This document shows, piece by piece, positions 1 through 12,189 of a DNA stretch of 64,000 nt. Under the pieces are notes generated by a model, which worked only from the letters and a program-made list of their open reading frames with translations, made no database searches and was not told the origin of the DNA. Within the stretch, counting starts at the first letter, position 1. The number at the start of each line of letters is the position of its first letter. Where the stretch lies: positions 806,001 through 870,000 of the forward strand of contig JAIXMP010000008.1 of NCBI GenBank assembly GCA_025677815.1. Direction: 5' to 3'. The DNA is from Phascolomyces articulosus. Taxonomy: Eukaryota; Mucoromycota; Mucoromycetes; Mucorales; Lichtheimiaceae. A program made the translations under genes and the position numbers.

Positions 1-3000
1 GTAGCTTATTATTTCACATATTTACTGCTATTGATAAAGGTTATCCAAATTACACCTACTGTTATCCAACATGAAATTATTACATCTCTACCTGACATAG
101 TTAATGACTCTGAACATAAGGTAAAGGAAGAATATGAAAGAATTGAACGAAATTCAATTGTATTTTCTTTGGAAAAAAAGAAAAAGAAAGGAAACGTTTA
201 TTAAAACGGTCCAGTGGATATGACAACATCTATTAATTATTATTATTTATGGTTTGATCCAGCCAATTGTAGTATATTTAAAAGAATTAATGCATGAAAA
301 TATCGAACTTACAGTACCTATATTGGATGCTCTTTCTAACCTAACACTTCATTCTGAAAGTTTGGTATGTAACTATAAAATATGCATGCTTTGATATTGT
401 TATATTTATCTAATGGATAAGAGCTATATTATTGTTGCTTATAAATAGGAAGATGTACGGGAAGCAGTGTTGGATCGTTTAGAATCTGCAGAACTGGATG
501 ATTTAGCTGTGATTATCAAATTTTTATTGCAAACTGTCAAGCCTCATAATATCGATGTGGTAATTATTTTTTATACCTATTTTACTTATCATTTTCAAGC
601 TGAACTGTGTCCTTATTCAAGAGAAATGTTAATTTTATGGGGATCATTAGGTAATCCTTGGCATACGAGACAAATTAGATTTTGGTTCTCTTGGAAAATC
701 AGCAATACCTAATATTACACGAAAAGTTAAACATTCGCCAGAAGCCCTTATTCTCGGTACTATTTTGCTTTTTTATTATATTTATGAACCAAGGCCGTAT
801 AAGACTCATTTTATATTCATTTATAGAATCGATAAAATTGGGATTACAATTTCATAAATTTGTATGTGATGCATGGATTAAATCGATTGCTGCATTACAA
901 ACAAAGGTAAAGTAACGGATTAAATGCATAACCATCATCAGTAATTTTGTTTTATTAATTTTTTTTATCTTTTTATAGCCTGCGCATAAGATCATCGATG
1001 TTTTGGTGCTTTTTATTTTACATTCAATGACATCGACGAAAAAGAAGGCTGAAAAAACCCTTCGCACGAAAATCTCTAATGGACTCATTACATCTTCATT
1101 ACTGCAAGAATCGGTGCTTCATCACTCACACGGTTTAGCAAGGTATAGTCTATTGTTATTTACAGAGATCATATATTGAAATGATGACAATATTGGACTC
1201 ACATCAATGAGAATTACTACGTAGCTACTGGAACACTATCCTTTCTATAGCAGAAAGCTTGTTACGATCATCTCAGCAACATAGCGTGGTTATTCCGTGT
1301 TCAAGTGCTTTATATATTAGTGCATTTAAAACCAGTGATGCGTATTATCGACAGGTAACAATTGTTATAATCTTCATCAAGTCGATATGTGTTTTTATTA
1401 AATTATTGTTTTTATATTACTAGGAAATCATTGGATCTTTGGTAACGCATATCGGAAGTGGCTCAATATCCTTTTTTTATATTAAAATTAAACAACTATG
1501 GATTATTTATCATATGAACGAAATAAATATACATATAGTATATCTCCTTAACAATGTTTCTTTTTTGCTATATCCACACTGTAGAAATGGATGTTGCTTT
1601 AGATATTCTCCTCCATTTAGCACAAAACGACGTCGACAACTTGGCAGTATATGATGTCTTTATTAAAGGAATTCTGGACTATTTAGATAATCTCACATTA
1701 CCTCAAATACGATCTTTATTCAACATCTTTAGTCTTTTGTCACTCACGGTAAATTATAAGTTATTTATACTCTTTTTAATTATTATTGCTACATATTCAT
1801 TTACCCGCTTTTTTAAAATATCATTAGGCGAGCAATCGGAATGAAATCAATTCCAGTCTTTGGTCTGAAATACATATTGTTATTCGAAAACAGCTTTCCA
1901 ATCCTCGAGAAAAATACAAAAAGATTGGTGTCATTGCAAGTTTAGCTGCTGTCAATGTGATGGCATCTACTGAACTATGTGCTGAAGACCAAAATGGAGC
2001 TGGATCAAGCAGTACACAACGTAAGTAATATTTTAATGACAACCCAAAAAAATATAAAAAAAAATACTTATAATTCTTCTATATGTCGTGATCCCCGTTA
2101 TTTAGGTGAAATAACGATTGATGATGCCCACCGACACCCTCACATTCGACAAGGTATTCAATTAATTGAAATGGGTATACAAAACTGCCAAGAATATCCA
2201 GTATGTTGTATATTTTTTTTCCTTTTCGTCTCGGTAATAATGTTGCGTCATATAGTAATCATTTAATGCAACTTTAATTAGACTTGTTTGGCACTCGTTT
2301 ATGATGAATTAGCATTTATGCTTGAACACGGCGATTTGGATAAACGAATGCAACTTTATATTTCAGAAAGTATTACTGGGGATTTTATCGAAAGATATGT
2401 TGCAGATGTGGAACTTATTGATACTCGTATTGAAAAAGATGCACACCGAACGGAGATTACATTGAAGCCTCAGACATGGATGAATCTTGATGGTGAAGTA
2501 CGTTTGGTTCCTGATTTTTTTTTTCATACAACTACCTTTATCATATGAAATGGATGAACATGATACTGATCATTATACATATTAGGAAGCTTCCATTGCT
2601 ATCAATTTTTATTCGTTCATTTGCGATAATGATGGATACAATAAGAAGAAATACCTTCTTACGTTGTGTGCATTATTCAATCTCTTACAAAGCAGTGAAA
2701 AGTTATCGAATAATGGAAATCTCGAGGGGATTGATGCATTAGTAGGATGTGGATTAGTACTCTTCGATGGTACAGCTGATTTTGAGGTAAATTTATAATG
2801 GATTGGATTATTAATGGTTTATTTTTAAAACATTTATATCCTGGGTGTTCACACATGCTATTTTCTATGTAGGAATTAACAAAAGATCTTGAAACGCATG
2901 ATTTACAAAGTGCATGCGATATTATTTACTATGCAATCAATTGGTCAGTTTATATTAATCTGCATAACAAGCTATAATTGTTATCTTTTACTAAACTAAA

Positions 3001-4765
3001 TGTTATATATAAACCATAATATACATAGGTGTCGTGAATTATTAAATGTATTTTCTACGGTACCTGAGGCGTCAATCCATCAAAAGACTGTACAACGCCT
3101 AAAGAATATTTTGACTCTTGAATCCGCATTGGAGAAACTGATCAAACAAGCTTCGAGTTACACTCCAATGGAATTTTATCTAACTCTTCCTATGGCTGGT
3201 TTCAAAGGATCTACCTCTCGGCCACTGACTATCGGCTCAGTAAGTTTTTTTCGCTACTGTATTGAAATACTCTCGATTTGCAAATGGTAAAGAAAAATCC
3301 TAACAACTGAATTCTATATATTTTTCAGTCTGCCATAAACAGTACGCCACAATCTCCAGACAGTGATGATGATTCAGATACCGAGACAAAAGCAGTTACA
3401 AAAGAGAAGAGTCAACCCAGCATTATTTTTGACTCAGTGGATGCTTTACGATCTCATATGCGTGGATTAAACGTGAGAACAGTGATGAGCTGGGTTATTA
3501 AGCTATAAACATATACGACGTACTAATCCAGTTTTTTTTTTTTTTTTTGGACAGATTAATGTTTTAGGTGTTTTAAATATGAATGAAGAACATGGGGATG
3601 GTGAAGATAAATTGGATGTAAGTATTCTTTTGTTCATTAGAAATAAACGGACTGAATATGTCTGAGATAGTGAGTTTGACGTTTTTCTAATTGTTGTCTT
3701 TTTCTTATTATCATTACCAGTATCCAGAACTCATTTATATCTTCAAGGATTTGAATGAAAAATTGAATAATAAGATTGTTCCCATACCTGTAAATCCTTT
3801 TGGGAAAAAGAAATCCGATGTAAAAGGAAGTTTACACAGTGCTACAATGCTTTCTCGAATAAGTGCCTCGGATCTTATGAAACAGGTTTGTATATTCTTA
3901 TTTTTCATTCTCTTCACTAATTCTCCCAAACAAATTGATTCTCTTTATTGATTCTCGTTTGATTTTTTGTTAGGTGATCCAAAATTTACCAAATATCCTT
4001 CAGCGTCTCGAAAGTCTATATGAAGACATTCAATTACATGTATGTTTTTCTTTTTATAATTATTATTTTAATATGATTGTGGTTGAGCTAATATCATTGG
4101 GTTTGTTTAAAGGATACACAAGCCGGTCGTGTTCAAAAGGTAATAAAGATAGTTTCTTTTGTTTGTTGTAGGATAGAATGGTTGTTCAAGAGGTTGTAAT
4201 TATAAAGCATACATCAACTAAATTTATATAAATATCTAGGAATCTAAAACAGTTGTTGAATGCACTTCACTTATTATGGATATTATCTTCAAGCTGGTAT
4301 CTTGGCCAGAAATTCAAAATCCAGAACAGCGTGATATTCTTGAGGTAATACATACAAAAGAAAATAGTATCCAATGAGAAATTTTGGTAAAAAAAATCCA
4401 GCAAACTATATAATTTTCTTATCCTTTTGTTGCTTATAAATATTATAGAGCCTGGTCAAAGTATTTGCAGCTCGTATCAATGTTGAAGAAACACGAAATG
4501 ATGCCTTTGATGTAAACGTCTGTGAAGCTTTCAAATATCTAGCCAATTTCAGCAACAACATTCCTGATGCTACAACAGCTGTTGTACTGTATAATGCATT
4601 GAAGCGCGTCATGGTGCTATCTGATAACGATGAGAAACTCAAAGTAGCTGCACATGACGTTGTAAAGCGTTTCTTAGCAACAGACTGGTTTGATTGGAGA
4701 GACGTCAAGGTAAGTGAATGGAATTGATAGATCGTACACTATAGAGAATTTCAAGTCTATTTTTA

Positions 4766-4805
<40 letters not shown>

Positions 4806-6321
4806 TTAAACATTATAGAAAAGTATTATGTTTTTGGTTGAACAAGACATTGAATTGAATGAAGATCCATTACAAGCATTGCACACATATGTCAACGAAG
4901 TACTTCCACAATTCTATGAAGAAAACCGATTAGATGAACATCCACTATTACGTGATGAAACAATTTTATTCTACTATGAGGTAACTGATCTTTTTCTATT
5001 TTAAATATTAGATAAATGCTCCTTGAGATTCCAATATTTAACGGATATTACCCCTTTTTCTACTTCAGGCAATGATAAATCAAGCTGTAAACGCATTACA
5101 TTTGCTTCAAACGACTGACGACCAAAACGAAGAAAACGACGATGTTCTTGGCAAGACAGAAAAACTCGTGAAAGTCTTTGAACGGATCACCTCGTTTATC
5201 AAGAGCAAAGATAAGAAAGAGTTATTCAGCATCCTTCTCAGGACAGGACGTGCATTTATTGAACAATTTACAATGCATTCGATTCCATATTTCACTGATG
5301 TTTTCAAATTTCACCATCACAAAGTTGTCGCCATTCTCAAAACATTTCAAACGTGTACTCGTACTCTACAGGTAATGTAGTTTAATATATTTTGTGCCAA
5401 AAAAAAAAAAAAAAAAAGATTGACATCCGGATATTAATAGCAATTGTTCATTATTATACATTTTTTAGACTATTTGCTCACATGTCAAAGTGTTAAAAGA
5501 TGTTGGATTATCCAAATATGTTCCAAGGTTAAAACAAGCAATGGAAACCGTCATTTTTCAAGTGAAAATGTTACTGACAGAGAATAATGCCCCCGCAGAT
5601 GCCTTTTTCCTTGGTAATAACCACTGTTCTTTATCCATTTACACATTTAAATACGCATTATTTAACATTTATATCTATTTCAATCAAATAGGCGCATTGA
5701 AACATCGAGATATCCGTGGTGCTGAAGTATCTTCTCAGGTATATATATATATATATAATATAGCAGTATAATATAGGATACATGCTTACAAATTTCTCGT
5801 TCTTATTTTTTAATTCATAGATTCCACGAGATATATCTTCAGAATCTGAAATAGAAGATGATGAGGATGAGGAAAAGATTACAACTCGAGCTCCAATAAA
5901 GCGAAAACGAACACAACTCAAAGCAAATACTCGTGTTACTAAGCAACGAAAAAGAACTGTGAATGAAGACCAAGTGATCAGGACCACTAGTCAAGTTCCA
6001 ACTACAGATGAAGATGATGACGAAGGAGAAAACCAAGAAATGGAAGTGGATCTCAACACAACTGAAGAAGAGAGTGATGATGACCAACCAATAAAGCAGC
6101 TTCGTCATGGTCGTGATCGTGGTCCGCATGTATCCATTTCCCCATCCCCTCCTCCAAAGAACAATGATGATGATGAAATAGTGGATGATGTTTCCTTATC
6201 ACCATCTCCATCGCCACCACCACGTTCGAAAACTTCAACTCCTCCGCCATTACCAAAAAACAAAACACTGGGAATGGGACGACGTAAAACCAAACCATTT
6301 AATATGACCTCCAGACACTAA
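1..6321 (+). CDS. FANCD2: FANCD2 homologue, Fanconi anaemia group D2 protein (5' partial)
   Basis: FANCD2 is the chromatin clamp of the Fanconi interstrand-crosslink repair pathway. With FANCI it is monoubiquitinated and closes on DNA. The gene enters from the left edge already inside the N-terminal half and runs through about twenty short GT-AG introns to TAA at 6321. Clear exons are 1-120, 263-364 and 449-559. Peptides that match the family from memory are HEIITSLPDIVNDSEH (start), GILDYLDNLTLPQIRSLF (near 1670), HIVIRKQLSNPREKYKKIGVI (1875-1930) and the C-terminal stretch with FFLGALKHRDIRGAEVSSQ (5600-5735). The YKKIG segment lies in the block that holds the monoubiquitinated lysine in vertebrates; that it is the acceptor here is inferred. 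The last exon (5820-6321) gives a basic patch followed by an acidic, Ser/Pro-rich tail, like the acidic tail of animal FANCD2. An (AT)n tract lies in the intron near 4770. No internal disruption was noticed, but not every junction was checked. Confidence 0.9.
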
Positions 6322-6426
6322 TTAAATCATCCCTATCATGCCCAAATAGTAGCTGAAAATAAAAATAATAATGAAACCACTGTTTGGTTTTTCAACTTAC
6401 ACATACTTTTTTTTTATTTAAACACA

Positions 6427-7789
6427 ATGCAAAACTCTGTAGCTTCTGTAAATCAGATCGAGTTAACACCATCTCGAAAAGATGGTATTTCAGAAGAACT
6501 TGAAGAAACATTACGAAATTTCGGTTGCGAGTTTATACAAAGTGCAGGCATCTTGTTAAAACTGTAAATATGTTTATGCATTTATATTACCAGTTGATCA
6601 ATCAAAAAAAGTGCACGTGTGTGTATAAGTAAAAAAAAAAACGCGATCTGTCAATTTACTGATTCCCTTTTCTTGTATATGAATATATATAGACCACAGG
6701 TGGCAATGGCTACTGCACAAGTTTTATTTCAACGATTCTTTTACATGGCAAGTTTAAAAGATTTTGGTGTTGTGGTAAGTTTTTTTTTTTTTTTTAAAAA
6801 AAAAGTAGATCTTGCGACGATCGGTTTATATAATGTATATATTTATATATCAGTATATTAGAACAAGGAAAACTTATATATCAAGTTTAGGAAATCGGAA
6901 TGGGAGCATTATTCCTTGCTTCCAAGGTTGAAGAATCATTTACCCGACTTACTTACATGGTATCAGTCTATGATCACTTATTGAATCGAGCACGTAAGCA
7001 ACCTACCTATCCTCCAATAGATGCGTTTTCTCAGGTTAGTTTATTTAAAGTGAGGGGGTGATGTGTATATGATATAGAGAACGCAAGGGGCAGAATAAAA
7101 AACGAAGGGGGTTGATAAAAAAAAGAAGATTTTGGGTTGGAATGAGAGTATATCATGCATCCAACAACAACGAAAAATAAACATATACAATGGGTAGAAA
7201 TGGATCTCAGTTTTGAATAACCATTTTTTTTTTGTTTTTTGTTTGTTTATAGAAAGCTTATGATTTAAAGAATATGATCATTACTGGTGAAATGCAAATA
7301 TTAAAACGATTAGGATTCAATGTTCACGTACAACTTCCTTACGGGTTAATGATTAATTATTTACGTATCCTTGATCTTGAAGAGGATGAAAAAGTAGCAG
7401 GAAGAGCCTGGAACTATCTCAATGACGGGTAACTGGTTTTTTTTATTTTAATCTTGCATTTTTTTCCCATCTAAAGCTCCTTGATATTTCTTTGTACTCA
7501 TCATTCAAGTTTGGGATGATTTATCTTTTGTATAAATAGATTACGTTCAAATGTATATGCTACTTATGACCCAGCAACCATTGCATGTGCAGCTATCTGG
7601 ATTGCATGTCGTGATCAAGCTATCAAATTACCACCAGATTGGTTTTTGCTGTTTGATACTGATTTTGAAAATGTCGTTAATGCGGCAGGACAAATTCGAA
7701 GAGTCTATTATATAAAATTGGATCGAGAACATCTTCCACTTTATGCCGACGAAATGGATGAATGGCTGGCCAAACATAACAGCAATTGA
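6427..7789 (+). CDS. cyclin L-type cyclin, 262 aa
   Basis: Five exons (6427-6563, 6693-6774, 6891-7034, 7253-7428, 7540-7789) join in frame to 262 residues. Cyclin L partners CDK11/CDK12-type kinases in transcription and pre-mRNA splicing in the nucleus. The first cyclin box carries QSAGILLKLPQVAMATAQVL followed by FQRFFYM and LASKVEE. The second carries AWNYLNDGLRSNVYATYDP, IACAAIWIA and PPDWFLLF, all hallmark cyclin L strings. The protein stops soon after the second box, so the Arg/Ser-rich tail of animal cyclin L is absent. The start is 105 bp after the FANCD2 stop, and the ATG opens directly into the N-terminal helix region. The short gap means the promoter must lie in or next to the 3' end of FANCD2. 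Cyclin K is a less likely alternative. Confidence 0.9.
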
Positions 7790-8022
7790 AAATCTTGAAA
7801 CCTATTTATTTTCCCCTCTCCCTCTCATCATCTTTCATTCTTATACTCACAGTCTCAACTTGTCAAAACACTCTTTTTGAATTACCATCTGTTATGTTAA
7901 GGAAGATGTTATGTTAATAATATAAGGATGTGTGCTTTGTTTTGCACGTTTTTATATGTATATATATATTACTATCATAAATAATTGTCACTAAATAGAT
8001 TATTACAACACACTATAGATTA

Positions 8023-9108
8023 TTATGGATAATTGGGTTTGTTGGGTGATGACCCTATATTATTATTATTAAGTTGTGCTTGATAAGTTCGTACTAAAGA
8101 TCGAGAAGCTCGTGGTGTTGGAGCTAAGAGTGGCGGGGATACTAAATGTTCTTGTTGATTTTGAACAGTAGATTGTGGTACGATAGATGGGGCAATAGTG
8201 GTAATAGTAGTTTCGGTAGTAATAATATTGCCATTATTACTTTTAGTAGTATTAGTTGTAATAGATGCTGCAGGAGGTGGAGGAGGTAAAGGCTCTTGCT
8301 GCTGTTGATTTGTTGCTGCTTGTATTAGATGAGTTGGATCCACACTAAAACTTGGACTATAAGCGAGTTGCGGAGTGTAATGTGTTGATTTAGTGATGGT
8401 AGGTGAAGGTGGCTCCAAAAGTTCCTGCTTTTTAAGCATATCCTCATCGTATGGAGGTGGGAGAGTGGATGGACATCGGGATGTGACAGAAGATCCTGAA
8501 GAACTATACCAACTGTGTCGTACACCCCATCCCCGTTTTTCTTGACCTTTTGGTTGCCCTTCTCTTCTCCCTTTCCTTCGACGAAGACTGGCAACGATGA
8601 TGATTGTAATCAAGAGAACACTAATGCCACCAAGGACACCAAGCATCGATCCCATCAATGAATCTTTCGTTTTATTATTATCAGGAATGTTGGAAGGCGT
8701 TGGATCCACTAGTCCCGCTTCTGCCACAGCTGCAGGAATAGGAGATGACGATGAACTAGCCAAAGCGGCAGTATCAGGGATTATTATATTCTCTTTGGGA
8801 TGATGGGATGTTGATGGTGAAGAAGAAGATGGAGGCGATGTTGTTGTTGTTGTTGATGTTACTTTGGAAGGTGTTGTTATTAAATGTTGCTGAGTAGTAC
8901 TATTGCCATGGTGATGATGGTGGCGATGAGTTGTAGTATCGCTGTATTTGCTACCATGGCGGTGCTTTTTTTTGGATTCCTTTTTCTTTTTCTTTGTAGA
9001 TGTTTTTTTCACTGTATGGCCGCCACTATTATGATGATCGTCATTAGATTGATCTATTGCTTTTTCAGTCGTCGCCGTCAATTCGCTAGGCGACTGGTTG
9101 GCAGGCAT
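8023..9108 (-). CDS. single-pass membrane protein with PPxY motif, function unknown, 361 aa
   Basis: One uninterrupted ORF of 361 residues. Residues 1-150 are hydrophilic, with Lys-rich and His-rich runs and Ser/Thr/Pro-rich stretches. One hydrophobic segment at about 152-174 (GSMLGVLGGISVLLITIIIV) is followed directly by a basic stop-transfer patch (RRRKGRREG). The remainder is a Ser/Thr/Pro/Gln/Asn-rich tail containing LPPPYDED. PPxY motifs bind WW domains, for example in Rsp5/Nedd4 ubiquitin ligases; that role is inferred. There is no N-terminal signal peptide, so either the TM segment is the signal anchor or an upstream exon was missed. The layout resembles fungal wall-stress sensors or adaptor proteins, but no family was recognised. 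Its 3' end faces cyclin L across 233 bp. Confidence 0.7.
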   Translation of the reverse strand: MPANQSPSELTATTEKAIDQSNDDHHNSGGHTVKKTSTKKKKKESKKKHRHGSKYSDTTTHRHHHHHGNSTTQQHLITTPSKVTSTTTTTSPPSSSSPSTSHHPKENIIIPDTAALASSSSSPIPAAVAEAGLVDPTPSNIPDNNKTKDSLMGSMLGVLGGISVLLITIIIVASLRRRKGRREGQPKGQEKRGWGVRHSWYSSSGSSVTSRCPSTLPPPYDEDMLKKQELLEPPSPTITKSTHYTPQLAYSPSFSVDPTHLIQAATNQQQQEPLPPPPPAASITTNTTKSNNGNIITTETTITTIAPSIVPQSTVQNQQEHLVSPPLLAPTPRASRSLVRTYQAQLNNNNIGSSPNKPNYP

Positions 9109-10677
9109 TACTTATACACACTCGCAAGAAAGAGGAAAAGAAAACAAACAAGGGAACAAAAAAGAATGAAAAATAGAACATCTATTCGTTATATTTATAT
9201 GTGCAATTGATAGTGATTCAGTCCAAGAAACGCATGTTAGAGTATAAGCTGAGAATCTAAGCGACTCCTCGAGGGGCTTTTGTTGGGTATATATACGGTG
9301 CGGATTGTATTCAATATACATCAAAAAGAGAAGAGTACTCCTTAATTATGCTCTTCTTTTCTATGAGATTTGCGGAACTTGTTGTATACATACATATTCC
9401 TATTCAAGTTCGTTTCTGTTTCGGGTATTCAGGGCGTTTCTATTCTCTTTCTTTCTTGTTTTATTTCTATCCACGAATAACGTCATTAGATATATTTATT
9501 TAAGCACTATATAATACGTGTTTAAGCATGTTATGCATATATTTTTTCACTGATAATAATAGAATAAAGCGATCAAATGAAATAATAAAAAATAACAATA
9601 TTGTTATAATATATAAAAATATATGATTATCTACTCATCTTTTTACCAAACATGAAGTTAAAAGTAGATATTATCGGACACTTGATGAATGATATGCAGC
9701 GTGCATAAGAAGTCGCCGTCAAGTATATTTTTTTATTATGCTGACGACGATCTCTGTATATAACAATATATAATAATACATGATATATAGTTATTCGTCT
9801 GTGCAAGCAACAGTTTTATAAATATTTACTTTTCAGATTACTGGCTTCAAAATAAAAAAGGAGCTATATGTTTTCCCTATATATCGTTTATTTTTTTAGT
9901 CAAATTATGACTAGATAATCCTTGGTAATGCTTTCACAATATTCTCTTTTGTCTTTTATAATATGGAGTCATATATTTTCAAAGAAATTTGTACGCAGAA
10001 CAGAAAAAAAACAAAAAGAATTGTTCAATCGCCATATTATTTAAAACGCGTTACATACGTATCATTTTTTTCTGGGTGATGAGTGATTAGTCAAGATTGC
10101 CCACCATTTAAGTTTGGCGTACCTACATATATTAAACTGGTATTCCTTTTGAAAAAATGATATGTGGCGCATCCTGCTTTCTTATGATTTACCCTACAAA
10201 CCTGAATTTATCAATATCTTATTGGCATTTTTTATTATAGAAAATATTACCTATTATTATATACTACTCGTCAGTAATTGATGATAATACCTTACAAATC
10301 AGATAAAGATCCTAGCTTCTATAATATAAGTAGCACCTTTTTTAATATTTTACTTAAATCATTCACTACGTATTAGGATTTTGTAGTAGCATTATCTTTG
10401 TGATTCTTTGGTTCAATATCTGTCCTTTTTTTCCTTCATTTTATCTTTATCGTCTTCTTACTGTCTTTTTTTCACTGTTAATAAAAAATATAATTAAACA
10501 TTTTTCTTGGAATCATTAATAAATATAATAAATCACAATGTTGACAATATATAATAAGATATTGGTAGTCAATTTTATGCAGATTTCGCGGTGATATTTT
10601 GTAACACGCGCGTTTTCACCCTCTCCTTTTCCTAGCAGTTAGCAACAATAGCAAAAGAAATACCTACACCTTGTTTC
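9109..10677. other. divergent intergenic region between membrane protein and bZIP gene
   Basis: About 1.57 kb of AT-rich DNA between two divergent starts, presumably carrying both promoters and 5' leaders. A tatatata-like stretch lies near 9287-9296. No convincing ORF, RNA gene or repeat was seen. Confidence 0.5.
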
Positions 10678-11727
10678 ATGATTCGCAACGACGACGTGTC
10701 CATGTCAAATGTCCATCATAGCAATGTCAATGGCTCGTCTAGTTCGACACATCATAATAGTACAAGAAACAATGCAGAACAAAACAACGACAACGACGCG
10801 TCTCTTGGATCTCCTCATTTAAACCACGTTGCCGAGAACATGAGTAATGATCTACAAGATCATAATTACATCGCGTTGTATGACTTTTCAATGCAAGACG
10901 AGGATCCTTCGTTGACAATCATTAATGAGTTATTTCCTTCCATTGCTACAACAACAGTGACAGAAAAATCCTGTATAAGCCATATGAACGACCAGACTTT
11001 ATTATTTTCATCCTCCTCAACACCACTGACTACTACAACCTCTGTTGCTATTACAACGAGAGATACTATGACGATGGCCCCTGAAAGAAGTAATATGACC
11101 CTCTCTCCCTCTTCTTTCCCATATTCGTCATTTATCATTCCACATAATACACTATATCAAGACCTGCAAAACATTGGACAACTGTCGTCATCACCGCCTA
11201 CAACAATCAGCACTCTATCTTCACCAATACCAACAACATCCAATTTACAACAACAACAGCAGCTTCAACAACCACAGGATGGAAACATGCATACTTTTAA
11301 TAATGACAGTGATACAAATATAAATCAAAGCAGTAAACAAACTAAAGGGAAAAAGACAACGACAACGACTCAAAGACAAAATACGAAACAACAAAAAGCA
11401 CACCCAAGAACAACAGGATCAAATGATCAAGATCATAACAATAATAGTAATAATAATAATGATGGTGGTAAATCAAAATCAGTAAAAACAACTATAAATG
11501 ATGCAGAACGACGACAAAGAAGATTACAAAAAAATAAACTTGCAGCCAAAGAATGTCGAGACCGGAAAAAACAGCATGTAGAATCTTTGAAAGAACGAAT
11601 ATCCCAATTAGAAGATGAAAATAAACGTTTACGTGACCATGTCATCACGCTAAGTGAGCACCTTTCGCGTTATGAAGCTCCTCCTACTATTGAACCCCAA
11701 TCCCACTTGTTACATAGCAATCCATGA
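10678..11727 (+). CDS. bZIP transcription factor, 349 aa
   Basis: Intronless 349-residue ORF. The C-terminal bZIP begins at about residue 275. Its basic region contains NKLAAKECRDRKK, the canonical N-x7-R type DNA-contact helix, and leads into a leucine zipper (heptads with L/I/L/N/L in SLKERISQLEDENKRLRDHV). The rest is low-complexity Ser/Thr/Asn/Gln, typical of a fungal activator, with an acidic segment near 55-85 that could activate transcription. The AAKEC-R signature resembles CREB/ATF-like rather than Gcn4- or Yap-type basic regions, but the subfamily is uncertain. The first ATG of the long frame is used. A 5' leader of unknown length lies in the AT-rich spacer upstream. It converges on the monooxygenase gene with 462 bp between the stops. 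Confidence 0.88.
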   Translation: MIRNDDVSMSNVHHSNVNGSSSSTHHNSTRNNAEQNNDNDASLGSPHLNHVAENMSNDLQDHNYIALYDFSMQDEDPSLTIINELFPSIATTTVTEKSCISHMNDQTLLFSSSSTPLTTTTSVAITTRDTMTMAPERSNMTLSPSSFPYSSFIIPHNTLYQDLQNIGQLSSSPPTTISTLSSPIPTTSNLQQQQQLQQPQDGNMHTFNNDSDTNINQSSKQTKGKKTTTTTQRQNTKQQKAHPRTTGSNDQDHNNNSNNNNDGGKSKSVKTTINDAERRQRRLQKNKLAAKECRDRKKQHVESLKERISQLEDENKRLRDHVITLSEHLSRYEAPPTIEPQSHLLHSNP

Positions 11728-12189
11728 TTTCTATTATACTATCCATCCTTAAAGCTGCCACTACTACCACTACTACATTTATACTACTATTATAATTATC
11801 CCTATATTATCATTATTATTCTCAAAACATACACAGTTGTATATTCATCCCCTTCTTATCGACCCTTTTACATCATTCTCAAATATATAATTCTCTCTGC
11901 ATTTACATATACATGATTCTATAGTACCATTCATGTTTCATTATTATAAGTATATATTAAAAAAGTATATTATTATCCATATACATACATTGAAACATAA
12001 AAATGGTTGGAATATATAAATTTCACATATTTTATATATGCTTTAATGTCCATTATTCGAGTATATACGAAAAAATATAGATATATACATTTATTAACAG
12101 TAGTAGTAGTAGTAGCTTAACATAATCTCTAGTAGTAGTAAAAATTTTTTTTTACATATATTTATCTATTTATACAGGATTTTATATTA
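11728..12189. other. convergent 3'-UTR spacer
   Basis: AT-rich 462-bp spacer between the bZIP and monooxygenase stops. It contains short Act/Agt trinucleotide runs (near 11760-11780 and 12100-12120). No gene was seen. Confidence 0.5.
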
